Below, in pieces: positions 32,625-47,055 of a DNA stretch of 64,000 nt. Origin of the DNA: Ashinkailepas kermadecensis (Eukaryota; Arthropoda; Thecostraca; Neolepadidae). A program made the position numbers and the translations under genes. The notes beneath the pieces are model-generated. The model ran no database searches. It saw only the letters and a list, made by a program, of their open reading frames with translations, and was not told the origin of the DNA. The DNA is taken from the NCBI GenBank assembly GCA_034440615.1, contig JAOTOM010005138.1:420001-484000 (forward strand). The letters run 5' to 3'. Position 1 is the first letter of the stretch. Each line of letters starts with the position of its first letter.

Positions 32625-33782
32625 TACAGATACACTGGCGGATCCAGGGGGGGGGGGGCATTCCGGCCATGCCCCCCCAAGCGCTTCAAAGGGAGGGCCA
32701 TAGTGTCTTTTGGCCCCCCCCACCCCCAACCAATAAAAGTAAACTAAATTAAAATGCAGTAACCTTTGCTGGGGTTAAAAAATAGCTTTCCGGGTGCAAT
32801 AATCTCCAATTTTAAAGGTATTTTGTTATGATTGTTTGGAAGCCCCATATGGTAGCATAGTAGATTCTGACGCATCGAGGGTTCTATGCTGTTGAAGTTC
32901 TGCTTACAGCAAGAGATGACGAAATCAGCAGTTTCATTATTCCTTCGTCAGATAGGTTCATGAAGTTTGTTTAGCCAGTAACGGGCAAGCGGACCCAGTG
33001 AGCCAGATTTCGAAAGCGGAATTTGAACAGGATGTTTGTGCGAGTGACCAGTTGAGCCCAGTTGAGCAGCATGTTTCGTATGTTGGTGTTGGGGTTGCTA
33101 AGATGAAGAGACAGGCTACATTCACTAGCGGATCTAGGGAGGGGCCATTCCGGCCATGGCTCCCCCGAAGCAATTAAAAGGGGGGCCATAGTGTCTTTTG
33201 GCCCCCCGAAACCAACAGAAGTAAACTGAATGAAAATGCAGTAACCTTTGCCGAGGTTAAAAAATATCGTCTGGATGAAAGAATCTCCAATTTTAAAGGT
33301 ATTTGTATAATTGTTTGGAAGCCAATATGGTAGCATAGTACATTCTGACACCCATCGAGGGTTCTATGCTGCTCAAGTTCTGCTTACAGCAAGAGTTGAC
33401 AAAATCGGATCTGCCAGTGTGTGCACGTGCACGAACGTTGACGTGGTACAAGACGTTGAACGTGAACATGAACGTTTTGGTAAATAAGAACAAAAATCCC
33501 ATAACTTAGAAGCGGTGGAGGTAGGCTGGGGCCCCTACACAGGAAATTATGTTGTCATTAATTATTATTGTAAAAAATGGGTCCATTTGACAAATAGTGG
33601 TAGAAATCCGATGTTTTTAACCAAAAATAGTGGGAGAATGGGCACCCTCCAAATCCCTTCGACCCCTCCTCTCATGCAATTCCTAAGTACGCCACTGGGG
33701 GGAGGGGGGTGGGGGCTGACGACGAAAACCGAAAGTTGGCCACCCCCCAAACCGGTGGGCTAGATCCGCCAGTTTACAGATA
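32625..33782. mobile_element. Non-autonomous hAT-like element with 8-bp target duplication
   Basis: TACAGATA occurs exactly on both sides (32625-32632 and 33775-33782). Between them is a 1142-bp element (32633-33774) whose left end is CACTGGCGGATCCAG and whose right end, reverse-complemented, is AACTGGCGGATCTAG, giving terminal inverted repeats of about 15 bp with two mismatches. An 8-bp duplication and short inverted repeats are hallmarks of the hAT superfamily. There is no transposase frame. A G-run of about 13 sits just inside the left end. The element contains a second related element at 33123-33419. Confidence 0.85.
33123..33419. mobile_element. 297-bp related element nested in or duplicated within the hAT-like element
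   Basis: Starts CACTAGCGGATCTAGGG and ends CGGATCTGCCAGTG, so it has both terminal motifs. Its body aligns closely with 32633-32920 of the host element (shared blocks: CATTCCGGCCATG, GGGCCATAGTGTCTTTTGG, GCAGTAACCTTTGC, AATCTCCAATTTTAAAGG, GAGGGTTCTATGCTG). No matching 8-bp duplication flanks it (GCTACATT against TGTGCACG). It is therefore either an older nested insertion or an internal duplication. Confidence 0.7.
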
Positions 33783-34166
33783 CTGTCGTAAAACACGCAA
33801 GGAGAAAAGACTTAGGGAAGTATAGGATAACATTAATATTCCCATAATCTATGATTATTTATTAACCTTGCAATTTTGTATCCTATTGGCGAAAATCCGC
33901 AGTCGAAACTACTTCCCTGACATGAGCCATCTTAAATGCTCCAACCGCACCACACTTGTTCCACCAACAACTACCCACCTTTTTCAGCTTACCATACCCT
34001 TGACAAACCAACGGCAGTATACCATGGATCATCCCGGTGCTGGACCGTCACGAAATCATGGATTATATTCATTAAACCCTCTGTCACTAAAGCCACTTCA
34101 CCACCCTATTCATCCGAACATCACGTCATGAAGTATATCATCACTAGTCCCTCACGCCACCAGATG

Positions 34167-34170
<4 letters not shown>
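33783..34170. other. No gene seen
   Basis: Unique AT-rich then C/A-rich sequence leading to the (TC)n tract. Confidence 0.5.

Positions 34171-34256
<86 letters not shown>
34171..34256. repeat. (TC)43 microsatellite
   Basis: Eighty-six uninterrupted bases of alternating TC. With the (GA)n tracts at 34752 and 35726 it forms very long inverted complements flanking the GC island. Confidence 0.98.
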
Positions 34257-34262
<6 letters not shown>

Positions 34263-34499
34263 ACTCCCCAACATCTCCTCCCACCAGACCGTTCGTCGCC
34301 CTCAGCAGTCCGATTCCACCAGACAGTCTGCGTCAGACCACCCATCCACGCCAGACCACCACCCGAGCAGACCTCATCAGCAACGCCGATCCTACCAGAC
34401 TCAGCCGGACCACCGAGCACCACCCGGTCAGACCTCATCAGAGACCTCATCAGCAACACCGACAGCCAGGCACCACCGGACTCGACCAGCCGCGACACT
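34257..34499. other. Degenerate CACCAGACC-rich tract
   Basis: Words CACCAGAC, CAGACCACC and GACCTCATCAG recur irregularly, as in an old array with a loose unit. It is bordered by (TC)n on the left and the GC island on the right. Confidence 0.5.
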
Positions 34500-34751
34500 C
34501 AATTAGCCAGCCGATCTGCAGTCGGCTAGCTCGGCACTAACGACGCGCGAGTATGGTAATGCGGCGCAGACGGCCTGCCGGCCGGCCGGCGCATGATGTG
34601 ACCGCTCGCTGATAAGTGATGGCCGCGAGCGCGCGGGTGAGCGCGCGCGCCGCTGTTTAGCAACAGCGGCGCGCCGGCGGCCGCTGTCGTGCCGGCGACA
34701 GATCCATAATCGGAGGGGAGGCAACTGCACAGCCGTGTAAACAACTCGGCA
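34500..34751. other. GC/CpG island, left part
   Basis: CpG-dense with CCGGCCGGCCGG (about 34579-34590) and GCGCGCGCGCCGC. It lies between (TC)n and (GA)n tracts. Confidence 0.65.
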
Positions 34752-34978
<227 letters not shown>

Positions 34979-35628
34979 AGAGGGAGCGACCGCGGCCGCG
35001 CCGGCCGGGCGATTACCGCCGACGCTTTGTATGCAAGATGGAGCGGCGTGTCAGACGGCCAATTATGACGCTTATGTCGCGCGTCGAGAGCGGCGCGAGT
35101 GGGTGCCGGACGGCCTGCGCGCCAATCGGTCAGCGTCGAACGTCGGCGACGACGCGTTTTACGGCGACACACAGCTGCTTCGTTTCACGGCCGAGCTGGC
35201 GCCGACTCGCCGGCTCGTCTTTCGCCCAATTACCGGGTGACCGGAGCGGCGGCCGGCGCGCTCGATGGCCCGAGGCGCCGCCGCGGCCCGGGCGTCGGCG
35301 TCCGCCGCCGGGGTCAGCTCACCTGCCTGACCTGGCGACCTCGCGGCGGCGCGGCGCGGCGGGAGAGGCGAGGGGACGCCGTCGGCGGCGGACACCCCTC
35401 ATTGAGCGTAAAACAGCCGACGAGCCGGCGGGGAGGGACGCACGTTTTTGCGCGGTCAGGCTTCATGACCGGTGGCGGGTTGCGCCTTGAAAGACGAGCC
35501 GACCGCCGGTGCCGGCCGCCGCGACTGAGGGGGCGGCAGATTGTGCACTCGGACCTCCCGCGGTGTCGACCTGACCCCCGACCCAGCTACAGTCGGCTCC
35601 TGCCCAACCTACCGTGGCGTCATGTTCG
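34979..35628. other. GC/CpG island between GA tracts
   Basis: The largest CpG-dense block in this part (for example GGCGGCGCGGCGCGGCGGG near 35345). It has open frames of 69-150 codons in several phases; one 364-codon frame runs on into the GA tract and is an artefact. The flanking by GAGA tracts on both sides resembles insect open-chromatin promoter architecture, but no TSS motif or exon could be supported. Confidence 0.65.
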
Positions 35629-36096
<468 letters not shown>

Positions 36097-36956
36097 AGAG
36101 ACACATAGACACAGAAAAACAGCAGAGAAACAGAAACGCAGAAACACATGGACAGAGACGGATACAGAGGAAGTAGATTATGATTACAATTAAGCCCTCA
36201 AAGTAAAATGAGGTTCGTGAAGAAGCACAAACAGCAGAACGAACTTTCATTTCATTTTATTGGTATAGGCACTTCGGCCTCCTGAGGCCAAATAACGAAC
36301 TGGTTTTCCGGAAAGGAGTATCTCATCCCCACGTGAAGCTTTCTGATGTGGAGATGCCAATTTTCTGCTATAAGGGAAACTTCGGGATTAAACTTTGAAA
36401 GTTGACATGGTTGGAAGCTATAGTGGGATGGTAGGTTCGTTAGCGAATTAATACGTAAACGCCAATAAGTTACCTACACGGCCATGGCCTCGATACAGGT
36501 GATGAGTCCCCCAATCTTCGTGAAATCTATCGTTACGCCCATGGCGCTGCGTGGAAGAAATCCGACCAAAAACACTCCCGTATCCCCTCCCCATCAAAAT
36601 CCGTGGCGACCAGACACAGGAGCGGATTAGCAAAAATTAATCGCGGGAGGGGAGGGGGGGGGGGTGCAAAGGCGGTACTCGTCTAGAGGGGCACCATTTC
36701 CCCGAAGGGACGTCACTCATTGAACAAATTTCCAAGTTGGGTGCACTCGAATGAACGAGACGGTGGTGTCTCTTCTAATGACAGGGGCGCAACGTTTCCT
36801 TGTTTGTGTTCTATTTTCCCTCCACCTTAGAAGTACTCATGGTTTTATCTGAATCAGCACGATGAAAGCTTATCATCAAATTTGCTTCTCGCGCGTACAC
36901 CTTCTTCAATATTGTATTTATTGCTGCGCTTTTTCATGTGGAAAAACAAGGCTGCA
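36097..36956. other. No gene seen; possible retroelement 3' tail at 36247-36297
   Basis: On the minus strand 36297-36240 reads GGCCTCAGGAGGCCGAAGTG, then TACCAATAAAATGAAATGAA, with a hairpin-forming GGCCTCAGGAGGCC and an AATGA-type tail, as seen at non-LTR retroelement 3' ends. No coding region precedes it. A G-run lies at about 36652-36663. Confidence 0.35.
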
Positions 36957-37265
36957 CGCCTGCCAGCATGCCACATGCACGCATGCCAGCATGCCACATG
37001 CACGTATGCCAGTATGCCACATGCATGTATGCCAGCATGCCACTTGCACGCATGCCAACATGCTACATGAGCGCGTGCCAGCATGCCACATGCACGCATG
37101 TAAGCATGATACATGCACGCATGTCAGCATGCTACGTGCACGCGTGTCAGCATGCTACGTGCACGCACACCGGCATGCCGCATACACGCATGCCAGCATG
37201 CCACATGCACGCACATCAGCATACCACGTGCACGCGTGCCAGCATGCCACATGCCGGCATGCAGC
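36957..37265. repeat. 23-bp minisatellite rich in GCATGC palindromes, about 13 units
   Basis: The unit is of the form GCATGCCAGCATGCCACATG plus CAC, with CATG words every 8-11 bp. Units vary at CATGC, TATGC and CGTGC. The period of 23 shifts phase, so several frames on both strands stay open for 70-248 codons. The array ends where the GC island starts. Confidence 0.9.
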
Positions 37266-37860
37266 CAGGCGCAGGGCGTGTCGGCGCGGCGGCCACGTTT
37301 CCCACGGCGTCGTTGCGTCTGCGGCGCGGCCGCGCCGCTATCTGACCGGCCGCGGCCGCCCAGGCACGTCCGGCCGCCGCCGCGACAATGCTCCTGACCG
37401 TGCATTGTTTTGCGGGCGCGTCCGTGCCGCGCGCGGCCCGTGCGACCCGACGCATTGTCACGTTTGCCGCCGGGCGGCAAACGCGCCGCCCGCCGCGTGG
37501 CGGCGTCGGCCGCCGGCCGCGGCGGAAAAACAACGTGACCGATGCGGCGCACCCACCCGGCCGGCGCAGGACGGCGGCCGACGGCGCGGCGCGCACACGC
37601 CCCATTAGCCGTGAATCCGGCCGCCGGGTGCGGCGTGCGAAAACGTTCGCCGGCGGCCGGCACAAGCCTCCAACTTATTGGCGCCAAAATATTGGCGCGG
37701 TGCGGCGGCGGCGCCCGTCCGGGGCGCTCTGGTCGCGCCGCTCCTGCACTGGCTGGCGGCCCGGTGCGGCCGTCCACTCACGACGCTCATTACTGGGTCG
37801 GCACACTCACGAGCCGTTCCGCCGGTTAACTCACCCTCGTCGCCCGCTCTAAGTGACGTC
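37266..37860. other. GC/CpG island
   Basis: Very CpG-dense (GGCGCGGCCGCGCCGC near 37323, GCCGGCCGCGGCGG near 37512). It abuts the 23-bp array on the left and falls sharply to AT-rich DNA after 37860. The open frames of 94-217 codons are not credible. Confidence 0.7.
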
Positions 37861-38150
37861 ATGCATGTCGTCATAAGTGCATATTTCTTGTAGTCATTTC
37901 TTATATTCGTCATTAACGTCATTTCTTGTAGAGATTTAAAAGTGGGATTGCGTTCTTCTAAAATTGTCATGGGCTCTCCGACGGTATCTTTAATCTTTCT
38001 GTGGATTCCATATTTTCCGAGATCTTGGGGAGGCCGAAATCCCCCAACCCACCCCCGGCCGTGCGGAGAACGATTTGAGTTCCCCGGTCGGACGCGGGTT
38101 TAAAAAAGGTCATGGTAAGGCTAGGAGAGGCCCTAGGAGGCTAGACGAGG
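37861..38150. other. No gene seen
   Basis: AT-rich spacer between two GC islands. It includes two TCATTTCTTGTAG-like words (37891-37932). Confidence 0.5.
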
Positions 38151-39700
38151 TCCCTCCTCCGCCGGCGAGAATTCGCACCTGAGCGTGACGCACTGAAGCT
38201 GCACACAAAGTCCCATCTGTGTACCAGTGCCGGGAGTCTGCAGCCGAGGCACCGCTGACGCCACTTGCCCGTCCAGTCAGGCACGCAACGGCACCACAAC
38301 GCGTCTCAACTGAACACCGACCTCACACCTGAACACCAACGATCCACAACGCAGTCTCGCGCGCGACCCAGCCCGGCATCGAACGGTCGCGCCGCCAAAA
38401 TTGCGCCGCCGCCGACCAGCACGGTGCACCGAGCCGCCGCCGCCTAGTCGGGAGGTCGGGTGACACCGGCTCGCCAGACCGCGACCCCGCCGCCGGACCG
38501 GCATTCCAGCCGAGCCACCTGGACCGGCGCGGGCCGCCGCATGTCACGGCTACACGGCTTGTCGGGGCACAAATCGACCCGATCGGCGCCGCCAACAATG
38601 GCCGATGCCGGCGAGGATGAGCTATGCGGCGCGTCACGCCGCGGCGCGCCCTGTTTCTTCTGCGCGTAAATCACGCCGCCTACAGCCCGTGTGGAATCAG
38701 GCATGTTCACACGTCGCGTGTTGTGAGTGCGGCCGAGGCGGCTCGGGTGGGGGTGGGAAGCGCGGGCACGGTCGCAGCAGAGGGTCACCGTCGCAGAGCG
38801 ACCGATGGAGGAGCGGGCCCGGCTCCACTGTCCGCACAGACAGCAGGCAGAAGCGGACAGAGGTTGATGAGATGCGACACCGTTGGGGATAAACTAATCA
38901 GACCGATCGCAGCACGGCCCGATAGATCACGACGGTAGGCACAGATACACGTTAGCTCAGCTGCCGCGTTAGCTCAGTCGCGTTAGCTCAGCCGGGTTAG
39001 CTCAGCTGCGGACATCTGGCTGCTGATATGCCGTTGGTACGCCGTTAAGGCTTAACCACTACATCTGGCCGTTAATACGCCGTTAAGGCTTAACGCCGCA
39101 CTAGTTGCCGTAATCGTGCACCCACGCCGGCCGGAGCTCACCACGCCTTCCCAACGCGCAGGGGCTCCAGCTCTAGGAGTCGGCGTCGCGTCGGCGGCGC
39201 GCCGTATTCGTCGCGTCGGCGGCGACGCGGCCGGAGCGCCATTACCATGCTAAGGCGGCACTTCCGATTCATCTTGTGTCACCGACCGGTCGACTCTCCA
39301 TTGATCGGCGCCACCGTTGCGCAGATAAACCCGTGCCCTCGCCGACAGATAAGCCCGGTGTCATTCTTTTCCTTTTGTCGCCGCCGACGTGCCCTTTCAC
39401 CGCCGTGTCGGCGTCGATGAGGCGGCGATTGTGCGGCGAATGCGCCGCTCTCGGGCCGGCGGGCTGTTTGCGCCGGACGGCAGCCGCGCGCTGACATATG
39501 TGTGAGCCGGCGCTCGTCGATTCCGACGGGCGCCGGGCATGGCGAGCCGTTGTCGCCCGTCGATTCCGACGGACGCCGGGCATGGCCAGCCGCTGTCGCC
39601 CTTGGGCGCCGGTCTGGCGTGTCGACCACCCTTTTGGCACCTGGCAGGCCACTACCGGGAAGTTCCTCATCTGGCATGTCACTGCCGGAAAATGTCTCAT
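38151..39700. other. Extended GC/CpG-rich block with small tandem duplications
   Basis: Densest at 38280-38930 and 39120-39660. Small structures: GTTAGCTCAG repeated four times at about 38951-39004; CGCCGTTAAGGCTTAAC twice at about 39040-39095; and a 44-bp duplication starting (C)GTCGATTCCGACGG at about 39516 and 39558, each followed by CGCCGGGCATGGC. Overlapping frames of 65-197 codons on both strands carry no recognisable domain. Confidence 0.6.
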
Positions 39701-40765
<1,065 letters not shown>

Positions 40766-42290
40766 TATTGAGGTGATTATTGAGGGTGTTAGGCGGTAGC
40801 AAGTGAGTGGTGTTAGATGGGCTGGGATATATAGCTTCCTAGGAACTTGGGATAGGGGATTGATTGGGGTGGGAGTATGTACATTCTAGTACCTTTTCTA
40901 GATAGGCTTAACCCAGATGGGCCCCTGTGGCTCTTATTAAGCCTTAATACTTTATGACTTTATGACTTTATGTATATATTGTACATATATATTTTTATAT
41001 TTTTTTATGTATATTTTTTTTTGATGTGTGTGTGTATGTGCGTATATTGTCTCAACGTGACCTACCATCAAGCCACGAGGTCAGAAGTTGAACAGTTTAT
41101 AACGACGTTCTAGTATCATTTCAGTCCTTCTTAGACAAGACACATTTCTCCTGCAGAAGTTATGTACCGGAGTATTCAAGTCTGACCTCATTTGATTTGC
41201 CCTAACGTGACTCGATCTGACATCAGGTGACCTGGTCTGATCAGAAATGACATGACCTGATCGGGTATACGTAACTTTAAATTATAGAAAAATTGCGTAC
41301 GTTTTTTTGACGAATGATGCTTAAGAGAGGCGCTCCCGTAACGTGTTAGCCTATTTTGACCTTCGGTGACCTCAGCATGATCGGAACTGAAGAAGTAAAC
41401 TGTGACGTGCGGTTAGGCTACAGTGGTCCAGCAAGATTGTTTCTCCGGATCAAAACCTTGTATAGTTCAGAAGCTGGTTTAAAGTTTGATCTTGATCCTA
41501 CGTAACACACTTTATCCTTTTGGTACTATGATTAATATAAATAGATTCATGGATATTATTTCTTGCACAACAATGCATAAAACATCATATCCTCTATGAT
41601 GTTCTACCATTTCCAGGAATATAAGCTGAGGTCCGTATTTTGATATAGTATGACCTCTGGCGAAAAGAAGCGATCTCAGAGTTTGCAAGGGGTCAAAGAA
41701 AACTTTAGAGAAATAATATTGACGGCTTTTCAGAGGCTGTCGGATATTCCATGATTTGCATCATACTAACTAGAAATTTCTCATAGAACGCTCACTCAAA
41801 GTTGCCAGGATGCCCCAATTGGATGCTTATCGTTTATTGCTGATTGTTGTTTATAGCTGGGATTCTTATTTCATGCTAATCACCATGCACGAACCCCGTC
41901 GAAAGTGCCCGGAGCAAGGGAGAGGGAAGGAAATCAGCTTTGTAGGAAACTCAAGCCTGACACTACTATAGCTGAATGAATGGCGGATTCAGAACTTTGT
42001 TTGCAACTCACTTGAGGAGGGCAGGCACAAAGCTTCCACCGAAAGATCTGATCTTGTACGCATATTGGTGCACTGACTATTTTTTTGTTTTCTTTTTGGT
42101 GACACTCCGAACAATATCTGCTTGCATACGAGGATCCTGCTAATTAATGCAATTTTGTATTACCTATCGGCCACAATGGGTGCGGTACACCGACGTGGTG
42201 TCAATGATCTCTCCACCGATCTGGATCTGCCAGTGTGCCCAGCCAACGTCAAGCCGGATGGTGCACGTGACCGATTGCCTTCTACCATCC
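40766..42290. other. No gene seen; possible retroelement tail and TGACCT words
   Basis: TAAGCCTTAATACTTTATGA followed by two more ACTTTATG units at about 40938-40975 resembles the 3' tail of a retroelement, without supporting body sequence. TGACC or TGACCT occurs repeatedly from 41057 to 41660. No coding region is recognised. Confidence 0.4.
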
Positions 42291-42465
42291 ACATAAGATC
42301 TATGCAAACCTACAGAAGATCTATGCAAGTCCACAGAAGATCAATGCAAATCTACAGAAGATATATGCAAGTCTACAGAAGATCTATGCAAGTCTACAGA
42401 AGATCCATACAAGTCTACAGAAGGTCTATGAAGTCCACAGAAGATCTATGGAAGTCCTTATGAAG
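42291..42465. repeat. 21-bp tandem array, about 8 units
   Basis: The unit is AGATCTATGCAAGTCTACAG plus A, with few variants; the last units lose GCA to give AGATCTATGGAAGTCC. One unit reads ATGCAAAT, matching the POU octamer by chance or otherwise. Confidence 0.93.
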
Positions 42466-42955
42466 TCCAGTAGTTTATTGATACAAGCTATGTCCGGCGG
42501 TGTGCAAAGTTGAGCTCCTATCTGCTCCTGCGCCGGATGCGATATTTATGTCACCAGCGCTGTCAGTGTACATCCCGTACTCCGACCGGAGACGGCTAGA
42601 TCGCCTGCGATGGCATCCCGTACTTCGACCGGCGATGGCTAACCAATTAAGGCAACTAAAGGCTAGCTTCACTTGAAACGCGATCACAGCATTAGCTGCC
42701 AAGCTCCCAATTAATTAAGGAATTTAATTGGAGCGCTTACATTGCATCCTGAAACGAAAACAGATTGACATAGCCATAGTTCGCACGGTATCAAGGCTTC
42801 ACCCAATACGGAGGCGCCACTGGATTAAAGTTGACAGCAGTCGCAAATCAACTCTTGACTGTGAGAAGATTTGCGAAGAGAAGTCTGAGACAAGAAGACT
42901 CGGGAGTCAGAAGACCCGGCAGCTGGCTAATTAAGTCCGGACCAAACACCAGCGT
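42466..42955. other. No gene seen
   Basis: Unique sequence with a short duplicated CATCCCGTACT(C/T)CGACCGG at about 42570 and 42614. Confidence 0.5.
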
Positions 42956-43270
42956 GCTCGCCGCTCCCTGCATCACGTCTGTGCCGGAGCAGGATTTGAA
43001 AATGCCGTCGGCTTGTCGCCCCCCCCCCCCCCTCACCCCATCGCCGTGACGGTCTCCAGCCGGTGCCGGGCTGGTACCGAAGTGGCTCGACACCGCCGTG
43101 AGCATGCCGTCGGAAGAATTTCGCAGCGCAATTCCGGTCTCGCCGGGGCGCGGACGCCGGCTTTCCCGTGAAAAATGATGGTCGGAATGACATGCGGCCA
43201 GAAATTGGATTTCGCCCGCGCTCAGGGATTGCGGCAGATTAGATTACGGGAATTTTTCATCCTGAGGAGA
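42956..43270. other. GC-rich segment with a C-run
   Basis: CpG-rich DNA interrupted by about 14 C at 43019-43032. It lies just before the 8-bp array. Confidence 0.55.
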
Positions 43271-43411
43271 CAATAAATGTCAAAGAAAGATGCCTATAAC
43301 TGTCACCCTGTCTAAATATGGTAATGCATGGATCCGGGACAGCAGTGAAACTGAGACGTTTGGTGGTTCGACTGCGCGGCAAGATTGGCTGGGTAATTCC
43401 AGCCGCCGCAC

Positions 43412-45472
43412 TGTCACTGACTCACAGACCCACAGCCGCAGACCCACAGACCCACAGTCACTGACCCACAGACCCACAGCTACTGACCCACAGACCCACA
43501 GTCACAGATTAACAGACCCACAGTCACTGACCCATAGACCCACAGTCACAGATTCACAGACCCACAGCCGCAGACCCACTGACCCACAGTTACTGACCCA
43601 CAGACACACAGTCACAGATTCACAGACACACAGTCATTGACCCACATATCCACATACCCACATAATCACATACCCACAGATCCACAGACCCACAGACCCA
43701 CATACCCACAGTCACTGACCCACAGACCCACAGTTACTGACCCACAGACCCACAGTCACAGATTCACAGACACACAGTCACTGACCCACAGACTCACAGA
43801 CCCACATCATCTCATACCCACAGACCCACAGACCCACATAATCACATACCCACAGACCCACAGACCCACAGTCACTGACACACAGACCCACAGTTACTGA
43901 CCCACAGCCACACAGTCACAGATTCACAGATTCACAGACACACAGTCACTGACCCACAGACCCACAGACCCACAGACCCACAGACCCACATACCCACAGA
44001 CCCACAGACCTACATACCCACATACCCACATACCCACATACCCACATACCCACATATCCATAGACACACATACCCACAGACCCACATACCCACAGACCCA
44101 CAGACCCACAGACCCACAGACCCACAGATCCACAGACCTACAGACCCACAGGCCCACATAATCACAGACCCACAGACGCACATACCCACATACCCACATA
44201 CCAACAGACCCACAGACCCACAGACCCACAGACCCACAGACGCACATACCCACAGACCCACATACACACAGACCCACAGACCCACAGATCCATAGACTCA
44301 CATACCCACAGACCCACAGACCCATATAACCACATACCCACATACCCACAGACCCACAGACCCACATATCCATAGACCCACATACCCACAGACCCACAGA
44401 CCCACAATCGCTGACCCACAGACCCACAGCCATAGACTCACAGACCCACAGTCACTGACCCACAGACCCACAGTCACGAACTCACAGACCCACAGTCGCA
44501 GACAACAGACCCACAGACCAACAGATCCACAGACCCACAGACCCACAGACTCACAGACCCACAGACTCACAGTATCACAGTCACTGACCCACAAGCCCAC
44601 AGACACAGACTCACAGACCCACAGTCACTGACCCACAGACCAACATAGCGACAGACTCCCAGACCCATAGCCGCAGACCCACATACCCACAGACCCACAG
44701 ACCCACAGATCCACAGACCCACAGACCCACAGACCCACAGTCACTGACCCACAGACCCACAGCCACACACTCACAGACCCACAGTCACAGACCCAGAAAC
44801 CCACAGACATACAGACCCACAGACCCACAGACCCACATATCCACAGACCCACAGACACACAGTCACATACCCACAGACCCACAGATCCACAGAACCACAG
44901 ATCCACAGACCCACATATCCAGAATGACTAGATCTAGACCCACAGACCCACAGTTACTGACCCACAGACCCACAGCCACAAACTCACAGACCACAATCAC
45001 AGACCCACAAACCCACAAACCAACATACCTACAGACCTACAGACCCACATACCCACAGACCCATAGGCCCACAGGCCCATAGTCACATACCCACAGATCC
45101 ACAGATCCACTGATCCACAGACCCACAGATCCAGTCACAGATCCACAAACTAAGAGTCATGTATCCACAGACCAATCACAGACATACAGCCCCGTACCCA
45201 CAGACCCACTGATCCAGTCACAGGCCCATAGATCAGGAACCACGTATCTGCAGACCCACAATCACAGACGTACAGCCACAGACCCATAGACCCACAGACC
45301 CACATACCCACAGTCACGCAGTCACGCAGTTACCAACCCACAACCACAAACCCATATAGTCGCAGACCCACAGACCCACAGCCACAGACCCACATCCACA
45401 GACCCACAGATCCACAGTCACAGACCCAGATACGGTCACCCAAGCTCTCAGCCACAGACCTACAGCCACATT
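43412..45472. repeat. 8-bp (ACCCACAG)n minisatellite, about 2.06 kb
   Basis: The basic unit ACCCACAG has common variants ACCCACAT, ATCCACAG, GTCACTG(A) and GTTACTG. In the left third, phrases of the type CAGTCACTGACCCACAGACC recur as a higher-order pattern; the centre is purer ACCCACA(G/T); the right end is degenerate. Because 8 is not a multiple of 3, the minus strand gives the same 8-residue cycle (LWVCGSVG) in every frame, which explains open frames up to 169 codons. It is not a telomeric motif. Confidence 0.97.
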
Positions 45473-47055
45473 AATCCATTCACCATTAATTAATTTGAGG
45501 AGTTGATAGGACGGTTTAAGAGCAATGATTAGTATGCTTATGCCTGCACGGCCAGCGTGACTGGGGCAGTACTCCACAGGTGCGTGTATTTCTTACTTGT
45601 CCGGACCGGGGTCTGATGACTGCCAGTTCCAATAGCGCTCATTCAAGGGCGCCGGCCGACGCAATATTTGTATTGGGGCGTGAGTACAGCCAGCGAATGG
45701 AGCTGGAGAGCCGATGTTCCTGAGCGAGACATTTCTTTTGCACGTCAAAGAACGTACTTGTGGCGAAGGAAAAGGAGGCACGTGCTATTCGTTGTCAAAT
45801 GTACATTGAGAAGATTGTTGCTTCAGGCTACTTCAGGTTAGCACATGTGAGAAGGCATCCTTCCACTCTAACCTTTCCGATTTTTTTTTGATTTTTTTAA
45901 GCACCCGGCGGGACATCCGGCCAGTCTCGATCTGACTCTGCATATTCTGACAGTAAACAGCATGCCGTCTCCAGCAGCTTCGTTGCACATTTGCTCAGTG
46001 CATGCACAACATCCCAGGACATGCACGGACTGACTTGATCTCTCCTCACACGCCCCCCCCCCCCTCCCCCTCCAGCCTGCGTAGGAAACGACGGCTCGCA
46101 TTCATATTCGTATTAAGATTCGAGTAAGGCTGGATTCCTCCGGCCATTTTGGAGGAGATCCATGACATTGAGGACAGTGTTTTAGTTAATTCGCTAACTA
46201 CCTACATTCGATTGAATGAAGCAACCGACAACTTGTAACCAATTCAAAGAAATTCATCAGATTTGGAAAGAGGCAAACATAATGATGAGTCGAAACAAAT
46301 GTTGTCCCAATAAGCAACAACGTGCTAAATGACACACAACAGGATTCAGTGAATGTTAGGAACCATTCACATCAATTATTCATTGAAATGGTTATCGAAG
46401 AGGCAAGCAATTGTTTTCAGTTGTGAAAAGTCACAACATTTTTTGAGAACTAGATGAAAGCAAAGCTACAATAATGTGACGCATTTTCCGACAATTTTAT
46501 AAATCAGCTATACACTGTATACCAAATATACCACCCATGGCTTAATATACCATGCACACGTTAGTGGCATGGCATGCATCAAGTTACTTTGCAATGAAAA
46601 GGTTTGTTTAATTGTGACATACGTGTTGTGAATGAGCATTACACGACCTGCACAAGTACACTGGCATAGTTAATTAATCATATCCGAAGCCATGCCACGT
46701 AAATGAGCAAGGCATACATTCATCTAAAGAACAAATACCTGCCAAGTGGGTTAACCAGCACCTACATTGTGCTGGTAAGGTTACATGCCAAGAGACTAGG
46801 TTGCTCCTTGCAAGGAATAATGCACCAGTGCGGGACAAGTTTCCTACTTGGGTGTTCAATTAAGCTTTTAAGATCTCACATGCCGGACGCGTGTTAAGTA
46901 ACCATCGAGTGATTCATTGACAAGCTACAAGCCACACATTCGTTTTCGACTCGTTTAGAAAATAGCGTGATGGACTTTTCAGCCCGCCATCTTTTATTCA
47001 CCTTCAAAGTGAGGTATAGGAGGAACTGCCAGTGCGAACCACAATGGTAAGCAGG
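45473..47055. other. No gene seen; C-run
   Basis: A C-run lies at about 46051-46062. AT-rich unique sequence otherwise, with frames of 60-77 codons only. Confidence 0.5.
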
